From Phoronis pallida (taxonomy: Eukaryota > Phoronida > Phoronidae): 12,273 nt of DNA. Each line of letters starts with the position of its first letter. The stretch's first letter is position 1. This document shows positions 10,101-12,273 of this stretch, piece by piece. The translations under genes and the position numbers were made by a program. Where the stretch lies: contig JAOXYC010189801.1 of assembly GCA_028565715.1 (NCBI GenBank), positions 1 to 12,273 on the forward strand, given 5' to 3'. The notes beneath the pieces are model-generated. The model searched no databases. It had not been told where the DNA came from and was given only the letters and a program-made list of their open reading frames with translations.

Positions 10101-12051
10101 TTCCTTGGGAGAGGTGGGTTTATTTAAACTTCAGGACATTCTCTTTAGAACAACTCAATAACTCCTAGTATCCCTGGATTTTTACAATGAGTTGAAAGAT
10201 TTTTTAATTCAATGTATGAGACATTTGATCATAATGTTGTCATGTTCAAAGTATTTTTAAAATAAAAAATAAAATTAAAATAAAAAATAAAATATAAATT
10301 GGTGAGTCCAGCAGACCAGATCAATAATTTAACAGTATTTTTAAAATTAATAGCAATTAGGAAAACAAGTTGTCAAATGAACAGTTTTGTACTGCTTTTG
10401 GGTAGTGATATTTAACCATAGATGATATGGTTCATACTGATATATAATTCAAATTTTAAAAATGTAATGTCAGAGCGTTTTTATGAATTAAATTAATTTT
10501 TTTCAATCAGTAATTTAACTACTATTCTCTGTTACCAGGACATCTGCACGTGGACAAGTCCAGTTTTACAGGAGGGGACAGTTTCAATATAGAAATACAG
10601 CTGCGGACAGAAACCAAGTCTGGCCTGATATTCTTCATGTTTGGCAACATCGGTACATTCATGTATGCCCAGATGATAGAGGGCGCTCTACAGTGGACGT
10701 TTGAAATGAGAATCAATAACATCCCTGTACGTACATCGGTTGTGTTCTTCAATGCTGCCATTAACTTGTGTGATGGTCAGTGGAAGATGATCAAATTCAT
10801 CAAGAGTGGTCGACAGTTGACGATTGATGTAGGCGGGACACAGAGCAGGTGAGTGGTTCAAATCTGTTAACTTTTTCATAAAAAGTATTTTCTAAACTTT
10901 TCCATAATTAGAATATTTAAAAATAGGATGTTATTTGAATGCAAATGTTAATAATCTTTATTAAAACTCTTTCAGTCAAGGATCCAGTAGTTCAGCAGCC
11001 AACATATTTCTGGACTCGGATCTCTATCTTGGCGGATTGAATGTCACCTATGAGAAAATTGTACGAGCTTTCAGTGAAAATGGCAACCTCAAGAACAACA
11101 TACAATCAAGTAAGTGAAAGCACTTTAGGCTCCTCAGGTGGTGTTCTCAAGGCTTTGGTCAAAATAACATTTTTGATAAAGTGCATCTTGATGGTTTACG
11201 ACATCTGTATAAATATGCATCCAACACACATGCTAGACAAAGGGACTGCACTCTGACAAATTCCAAAGGTGTTTTTCAGACCCCTGGAGTATAAAACTTT
11301 GTCAGTTGATTCAGTCATTCCCATCAAGCATAACCTTGCATTAAAGAATTAAAGAAATATGGAGCTATTCTTCAGTGAAATGAGTTTCTTTATAGGATAG
11401 TTAAAACTCCTGTTCTTCTAGGTTTTGCTGGTTGCTTCAAATACGTCAACCTCAATGGCGTACCAGTCAATTTTGTCACCAAACTGCAGAGCATGTTAAA
11501 CGTGAACCTAGATGGATGTCCACCTGTAGTGACTAGCACTAGTACATGTCAGGCAGGAGGGTTCAGTGAAATCTACACTGGACTGGTGGGTGAAACGTAC
11601 GACCATGGACTGTCACCTTTCACAGGTATGGTATCTTTAATAATTATAATCATGTTTTCTAGTGATTAGTAATGTTCTGTTAAAAGAATTCTTACATTTG
11701 TTTGAAAAATTATCATTAGAGCATTCTGATGGGGTCTTGGCTAGGCTTTAGATAACCTCTTTCAGTTTGAGACACTACATGTTATTTACCTAAAGAGGTG
11801 GTGTAACCTGGCTAAGACCACATCTAAATGCACTAATAAAAACAGCTTTACTCAAATTATATTTTCTAGTTAATATTCATTCGTGAAACTCCTTGCAACA
11901 TGTGACCAAAGGCGCAACATGAACATGAACATGTGATGTGATTGCTGATCTTGCTATTTGTCTATTACAGAGTATTTCTACCGAGTGACAGCGAGTAATT
12001 CTAAGGGGGCTGCAATGAGTGACTGGGCATCTGGTCGGACACGGGAGGGAG
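440..12051 (+). CDS. USH2A: Usherin-like protein, internal part (18 exons; both gene ends outside window)
   Basis: This is the overall gene call. Joined coding segments: 440-1105, 1427-1607, 2078-2241, 3907-4059, 4360-4851, 5297-5545, 6053-6228, 6518-6662, 7203-7433, 7747-7878, then 8191-8322 or 8479-8604, then 9573-9691, 9936-10113, 10539-10848, 10976-11109, 11422-11625, 11971-12051. Every intron begins GT and ends AG, and the frame stays open throughout. Domain order is one partial plus six LE repeats, four FN3, a linker, two LamG, and a partial FN3. From family knowledge, usherin has this order (LE repeats, four FN3, two LamG, many FN3) before a membrane anchor and PDZ-binding tail. It is an extracellular matrix or cell-surface link protein of photoreceptors and hair cells. 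Many N-x-S/T sites and paired cysteines fit a secreted or ectodomain protein. The role in this organism is inferred. Other LE or LamG proteins (laminins, perlecan, agrin) lack this order. Confidence 0.87.
1106..1426 (+). other. Intron within the LE region
   Basis: This phase-1 intron of 321 bp has a GTAAGG donor and a TTTAG acceptor after a T-rich stretch. Nothing else is recognisable in it. Confidence 0.8.
1427..1607 (+). CDS. USH2A: Usherin-like exon: end of fourth and most of fifth LE repeat
   Basis: The exon completes a split glycine codon and continues YFKNLWAGGGC, closing the LE unit begun in the previous exon with its eighth cysteine. It then encodes SACQCKSGTRPGSVC, GECVC and HQCDECADGFWDF of the next LE unit. 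The donor GTAAGT at 1608 leaves two bases (AC), so the following intron is phase 2. The frame resumes exactly at the next exon. One strand-opposite open frame across this exon is a shadow. Confidence 0.88.
1608..2077 (+). other. Intron within the LE region
   Basis: This phase-2 intron of 470 bp has donor GTAAGT and acceptor TTTGCAG. It is AT-rich, with no repeat, RNA gene or coding signal that I can support. Confidence 0.8.
2078..2241 (+). CDS. USH2A: Usherin-like exon: last LE repeat
   Basis: The single first base completes a threonine codon, followed by CKPCTCNVQGSSSSTC. The first C is the eighth cysteine of the fifth complete unit. The sixth complete LE unit carries GKCVC, MCDQCKLG and NNPFGC, so all eight cysteines are present. 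It ends at 2241 before GTATGT, phase 1. This is the last LE module. The next exon starts the FN3 region, as expected for usherin. Confidence 0.88.
2446..2525 (-). mobile_element. Short retroposon-like stub with 16-bp flanking duplication
   Basis: The same 16 bp, ACCTTGAAGTAATGCT, occurs at 2446-2461 and 2510-2525. Between the copies lie 48 bp that begin with a TTAC/ACTT tandem run. Read on the minus strand, the insert ends in (AAGT)n-like repeats. That fits a severely 5'-truncated non-LTR retrotransposon or SINE with a microsatellite tail, flanked by a target-site duplication. The duplication and tandem run are seen directly; the mechanism is inferred. The family is not identified. Confidence 0.6.
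3036..3195. repeat. Weak foldback with two nested inverted repeats
   Basis: GTCTCACC at 3036-3043 is the reverse complement of 3188-3195. TCATGATGCAAG at 3099-3110 is the reverse complement of 3140-3151. Intervening sequence pairs only patchily, with gaps (for example TGCAG near the outer arms). It may be an old, eroded MITE. Confidence 0.4.
3512..3784. repeat. Long foldback element, 74-bp arms
   Basis: Bases 3512-3585 and 3711-3784 are reverse complements over 74 bp without gaps, at 62 of 74 positions (84%). The central part includes a 20-bp exact match around CAGTTCAAAACTAGTCAGCT. The 125-bp interior folds again: 3646-3652 pairs with 3679-3685, and an ATAGCATGCAACA stretch pairs with a downstream TGTTGTATGCTAT stretch. 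CATTGCAACA occurs at 3485-3494 and 3783-3792, but the left copy lies 17 bp outside the arm, so it is not a clean target duplication. It looks like a non-coding MITE. Confidence 0.75.
3907..4059 (+). CDS. USH2A: Usherin-like exon: first half of FN3 domain 1
   Basis: Acceptor CATTTCAG precedes it and the frame enters at phase 1. The product has NATTLVISWAPPDEPNG and then IRHYILYRD, which is the classic FN3 B-C strand pattern with its conserved tryptophan and P-x-x-P-N-G turn. It ends at 4059 before GTAAGT, phase 1, in the middle of the domain. Confidence 0.88.
4360..4851 (+). CDS. USH2A: Usherin-like exon: end of FN3-1, all of FN3-2, start of FN3-3
   Basis: The exon enters at phase 1 after TTATTGCAG. 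LEPYTFYTYRVEAYNDVG closes FN3-1 with the L-x-P-x-T-x-Y-x-Y-R-V signature. FN3-2 runs from TPPGVPEGTITL through FAWNVPAKTNGPISKYVL to LVPFTNYTFYVKACTTGGC. FN3-3 starts with GKPESQASPTI and LFIDWKHPAQPNG, where it is split. The donor is GTAAGT at 4852, phase 1. The 4060-4359 intron before it is plain, AT-rich sequence. Glycosylation sites NFT, NGT and NYT are present. Confidence 0.9.
4852..5296 (+). other. Intron within FN3 domain 3
   Basis: This phase-1 intron of 445 bp runs from GTAAGT to TTTCCAG. An open frame runs through its 3' end into the next exon, but the intron part has no domain character. No repeat was recognised. Confidence 0.8.
5297..5545 (+). CDS. USH2A: Usherin-like exon: rest of FN3 domain 3
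   Basis: The split glycine completes P-N-G, then IIIAYELWMRSKD gives the C strand. A longer loop follows (GQYNPRPTTAPQENALPEPE). LKPYTEYEFQVFSQNEKG closes the domain with the F-G strand signature, followed by WTMGRTLEA. It ends at 5545 before GTAAGT, phase 1. The proline-rich loop makes the domain somewhat longer than a typical 90-residue FN3. Confidence 0.88.
5546..6052 (+). other. Intron between FN3 domains 3 and 4
   Basis: This phase-1 intron of 507 bp contains the degenerate tRNA-like sequence at 5734-5805. The rest is AT-rich and featureless. An open frame on the opposite strand that covers its 3' end and the next exon is a shadow. Confidence 0.78.
5734..5805 (+). repeat. tRNA-like sequence (SINE head or tRNA pseudogene)
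   Basis: Box A, TAGCTCAGTGG at 5741-5751, and a box B-like GGTTTGAGCCC at 5784-5794 are correctly spaced. The D stem (GCTC/GAGC) and T stem (CTGGG/CCCAG) pair perfectly. The anticodon loop CTAGTAA would give AGT (threonine type). However, the 5' acceptor arm ATTTTGC does not pair properly with the 3' TCGAGCC, and the anticodon stem has two mismatches. A working tRNA is therefore unlikely. It is probably the tRNA-derived head of a SINE or a decayed tRNA copy. Confidence 0.68.
6053..6228 (+). CDS. USH2A: Usherin-like exon: first half of FN3 domain 4
   Basis: The exon enters at phase 1 after CATTCTAG and completes a serine. STPPPIIVALSSSILNVTW gives the A-B strands with the conserved tryptophan. 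VHPSPEEGRGAVVQFRVIQ gives the turn and C strand. It ends at 6228 before GTAAGT at phase 0, one of two phase-0 junctions in the window. NVT and NKT are possible glycosylation sites. Confidence 0.87.
6518..6662 (+). CDS. USH2A: Usherin-like exon: second half of FN3 domain 4
   Basis: It starts at phase 0 after GTGACAG with EINRTDGSGRSFMLIGLP, then TQTFLIEACNSIGCVNST, the FN3 F-G strands with a C-x(5)-C pair also seen in FN3-2 (KACTTGGC). It ends ASGRTEAA before GTATGT at 6663, phase 1. The 289-bp intron before it is unremarkable, AT-rich sequence. Confidence 0.87.
6663..7202 (+). other. Intron between FN3-4 and the linker exon
   Basis: This phase-1 intron of 540 bp runs from GTATGT to CATTGCAG. 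It carries the foldback at 6853-6970 with its flanking 12-bp direct repeat. The open frames on both strands here mirror each other because of the palindrome and have no domain. Confidence 0.75.
6813..6981. mobile_element. Foldback element with 38-bp arms and 12-bp flanking direct repeat
   Basis: Bases 6853-6890 and 6933-6970 are reverse complements at 36 of 38 positions around a 42-bp loop. TGATGTATGTTC occurs at 6813-6824 and 6970-6981, so a direct repeat brackets a unit of about 145 bp. The right copy abuts, and overlaps by one base, the right arm. The left copy lies 28 bp outside the left arm, so the fit to a target-site duplication is imperfect. A non-autonomous insertion is the likely explanation. 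Confidence 0.6.
7203..7433 (+). CDS. USH2A: Usherin-like exon: FN3-like segment and lead into LamG domain 1
   Basis: The exon enters at phase 1. NQMPPSVNGFNSTVMLVSW and DPPAQINGPSPTYKVEK form the first half of an FN3-like module. The expected F-G strands are then replaced by a proline-rich linker and RGTRFPGGGYHMFPPS, a typical start of a LamG domain. Vertebrate usherin also has a partial FN3-to-LamG transition after FN3-4. The donor at 7434 is GTAACA, weaker than its neighbours. Reading through it gives about 18 further residues before a stop at 7487-7489. Confidence 0.83.
7434..7746 (+). other. Intron at start of LamG domain 1
   Basis: This phase-1 intron of 313 bp has a GTAACA donor and a CCCTGCAG acceptor. 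No repeat or other feature was recognised. Confidence 0.78.
7747..7878 (+). CDS. USH2A: Usherin-like exon: LamG domain 1, early strands
   Basis: The exon completes a glycine and reads IDLWFKTSQTSGLLVFAA, the conserved F-K-T-x-x-x-x-G-L-L-x-F strand pair of LamG. FLAVQLRYGRPWFLFDPQG follows, giving the L-x-x-G-x-P strands. It ends at 7878 before GTTAGT, phase 1. It must be joined to one of the two alternative exons that follow. Confidence 0.88.
7879..8190 (+). other. Intron upstream of the duplicated LamG exons
   Basis: This phase-1 intron of 312 bp runs from GTTAGT to CATTATCAG. It contains an A10 homopolymer near 8007-8016. I saw no third copy of the duplicated exon in it. Confidence 0.72.
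8191..8322 (+). CDS. USH2A: Usherin-like alternative exon A of LamG domain 1
   Basis: This exon of 132 bp, phase 1-1, has acceptor ATTATCAG and donor GTTAGA. It encodes GCMRFMEPDPTQDGNRTY, then NDNQWHHLVVRR and NGYITIDEIYQG. N-D-N-x-W-H-H-L-V-V is the hallmark of the central LamG strands (usual form D-G-x-W-H-x-V). The next exon encodes a diverged copy of the same segment. Only one copy fits a LamG fold, so A and B are probably mutually exclusive. Both lengths are multiples of three, so including both or neither would not shift the frame. Confidence 0.85.
8479..8604 (+). CDS. USH2A: Usherin-like alternative exon B of LamG domain 1 (duplicate of exon A)
   Basis: This exon of 126 bp, phase 1-1, has acceptor CACCACAG and donor GTTTGC (off-consensus, though a GTTTGT donor also follows the last exon of the window). 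It encodes GCSTLMTTTNDEGLPY, then NDNKWHHLLVIR and EGFIEMDFKWRG. Aligned to exon A with one two-residue gap, about 18 of 43 residues are identical, including Y-N-D-N and W-H-H-L. The frame has no stop. The intron between A and B is 156 bp. The conserved core and open frame argue that B is functional rather than decaying. Whether it is spliced in cannot be seen from genomic sequence. Confidence 0.8.
8605..9572 (+). other. Intron downstream of the duplicated LamG exons
   Basis: This phase-1 intron of 968 bp has donor GTTTGC and acceptor GTTCTAG. I looked for a third W-H-H-L-type exon copy and found none. An AG at 8960-8961 and a strong GTAAGA at 9044 could bound a cryptic exon, but the frame has a stop and no LamG similarity. 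AGAGCCAA at 8613-8620 repeats the octamer at 8326-8333 after exon A. Confidence 0.72.
9573..9691 (+). CDS. USH2A: Usherin-like exon: LamG domain 1, late strands
   Basis: The exon completes a glycine, then SKVGSCSSGNIIGSNTGVYI and GGLPSDFIIKRTE. G-V-Y-I-G-G-L-P is the characteristic late LamG strand. It ends at 9691 before GTAAAG at phase 0 and joins the next exon at F-R-S-K. The short 244-bp intron that follows shows nothing else. Confidence 0.87.
9936..10113 (+). CDS. USH2A: Usherin-like exon: end of LamG domain 1 and link to LamG 2
   Basis: It starts at phase 0 after TTTTCCAG with VVRQGFQGCMKDIKIM, the F-x-G-C-[ML]-x-D-[IL] ending of a LamG domain. A linker follows, with NWEGCPVSLLPGAHFLGRG. 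The two cysteines (QGC and EGC) probably form the usual C-terminal LamG disulfide. It ends at 10113 before GTGGGT, phase 1. Confidence 0.87.
10114..10538 (+). other. Intron between the two LamG domains
   Basis: This phase-1 intron of 425 bp runs from GTGGGT to GTTACCAG. It contains the A/T tandem repeat at 10259-10294. Nothing else was recognised. Confidence 0.78.
10259..10294. repeat. A-rich tandem repeat, two 18-bp units
   Basis: AAAATAAAAAATAAAAT occurs twice, at 10259-10275 and 10277-10293, in units of 18 bp that differ only in the last base. It is low-complexity sequence and probably slippage-prone. It lies well away from both splice sites of its intron. Confidence 0.8.
10539..10848 (+). 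CDS. USH2A: Usherin-like exon: first two thirds of LamG domain 2
   Basis: The exon enters at phase 1 with HLHVDKSSFTGGDSFNIEIQ. LRTETKSGLIFFMFG follows (the R-T-x-x-x-x-G-L-I-F-x-M strand pair), and then LCDGQWKMIKFIKSGRQLTI, the D-G-x-W-x-x-[IV] core. The segment between is longer than in LamG 1. It ends at 10848 with two bases of a serine codon before GTGAGT, giving a phase-2 junction. An 11-residue run at the start of the next exon confirms the frame. The 127-bp intron after it is the shortest in the window. Confidence 0.9.
10976..11109 (+). CDS. USH2A: Usherin-like exon: late strands of LamG domain 2
   Basis: One base completes the serine codon, followed by QGSSSSAANIFLDSDLYLGG, LNVTYEKIVRAF and NGNLKNNIQS. 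L-Y-L-G-G-L matches the V-Y-I-G-G-L strand of LamG 1. It ends at 11109 before GTAAGT, phase 1. A longer open frame starting at 11041 overlaps it in another frame and is a shadow. Confidence 0.87.
11110..11421 (+). other. Intron near the end of LamG domain 2
   Basis: This phase-1 intron of 312 bp runs from GTAAGT to TCTTCTAG. No repeat or additional coding segment was recognised. Confidence 0.78.
11422..11625 (+). CDS. USH2A: Usherin-like exon: end of LamG domain 2 and start of next FN3
   Basis: The exon completes a serine, then FAGCFKYVNLNGVPVNF closes LamG 2 with the F-x-G-C ending. LNVNLDGCPP supplies the partner cysteine. The chain then continues TSTCQAGGFSEIYTGLVGE and GLSPFT, the front of a short FN3-type module without the usual tryptophan strand. 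It ends at 11625 before GTATGG, phase 1. Confidence 0.85.
11626..11970 (+). other. Intron in the FN3 after LamG 2
   Basis: This phase-1 intron of 345 bp runs from GTATGG to CTATTACAG. It contains the imperfect foldback at 11716-11836. Confidence 0.78.
11716..11836. repeat. Imperfect foldback, 30-bp outer arms
   Basis: Bases 11716-11745 and 11807-11836 are reverse complements at 24 of 30 positions. ACCTCTTT at 11755-11762 pairs with AAAGAGGT at 11792-11799, so the hairpin continues inward after a small bulge. No target-site duplication was noticed. It is probably an old MITE-like insertion. Confidence 0.58.
11971..12051 (+). CDS. USH2A: Usherin-like exon: end of the FN3 after LamG 2
   Basis: Following CTATTACAG, the split codon plus EYFYRVTASNSKGAAMSDW gives the FN3 T-E-Y-x-Y-R-V F-strand and G-strand signature. 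ASGRTREGG ends the domain with the same G-R-T-x-E motif seen after FN3-3 and FN3-4. It ends at 12051 before GTTTGT, phase 1. The FN3 array of usherin would continue beyond the window. Confidence 0.83.
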
Positions 12052-12273
12052 GTTTGTATTGTCTAAGCATGGCCATCAATTATATTTTTTATGAGAATAG
12101 AATACTTGATAAAGAATAGTTAATTGAAAATAATGTTAGAACTTGTATATTGATGTGATATATTTGTAACCCAGTCGTGTGAGGCACCACTGATCGTGAG
12201 CCTCACCTGCTAAGTTTGTCTATTTCTGCGCATGTGCTAGTTAAGTTCTATCAAGGAGTTTGATCTGACTAGA
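12052..12273 (+). other. Intron, 5' part (gene continues downstream)
   Basis: Donor GTTTGT is followed by AT-rich sequence. From about 12165 the base composition turns more G/C-rich, and GTGAGGC at 12179-12185 is inverted as GCCTCAC at 12200-12206. This may be the edge of a repeat that runs out of the window. Confidence 0.6.

Noticed and set aside
10559-10879. Minus-strand open frames across LamG 2
   Set aside because: They are antisense shadows of the + strand LamG 2 exon, without domain content.
11041-11256. 71-codon open frame starting inside LamG 2 exon
   Set aside because: It is in a different frame from the LamG 2 coding sequence, which is supported by the L-Y-L-G-G-L motif and splice phases.

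Overview
The window is intron-rich animal DNA. It carries an internal stretch of one multi-exon gene on the + strand, and neither the start nor the end of the gene is present. Eighteen exons can be built between 440 and 12051. All have AG/GT borders, all join without breaking frame, and most introns are phase 1. The encoded protein runs: laminin-type EGF-like (LE) repeats, four fibronectin type III (FN3) domains, a linker, two laminin G (LamG) domains, then the start of another FN3. This order is distinctive of usherin (USH2A), the very large membrane protein of photoreceptor and hair-cell ankle/ciliary links in vertebrates. The N-terminal LamG-like and laminin N-terminal domains, the first LE repeats, the long C-terminal FN3 array, the transmembrane segment and the PDZ-binding tail would lie outside the window. 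AT-rich introns of 0.1-1.7 kb, small foldback elements and a tRNA-derived repeat suggest an invertebrate, perhaps a mollusc or other lophotrochozoan. That taxonomic guess is weak.

Layout: 1-439 intron with a perfect 35-bp inverted repeat; 440-2241 three exons with the end of one LE repeat and six complete ones; 2242-3906 the largest intron, holding two foldbacks and a 48-bp retroposon-like stub flanked by a 16-bp duplication; 3907-6662 five exons with four FN3 domains; 7203-7433 linker exon; 7747-10113 first LamG domain; 10539-11625 second LamG domain; 11422-12051 start of the next FN3; 12052-12273 intron.

The most interesting feature is in the first LamG domain. Exons 8191-8322 and 8479-8604 are adjacent, both phase 1-1, and encode two diverged versions (about 42% identical) of the same LamG strand segment, each with a YNDN(Q/K)WHHL core. 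A LamG fold has room for only one, so this looks like a mutually exclusive exon pair that gives two usherin isoforms. I know of no such arrangement in vertebrate USH2A. With either exon alone the spliced window encodes about 1,249 or 1,247 codons.

No bacterial-type features, CRISPR arrays, promoters, polyadenylation sites or complete RNA genes were seen.
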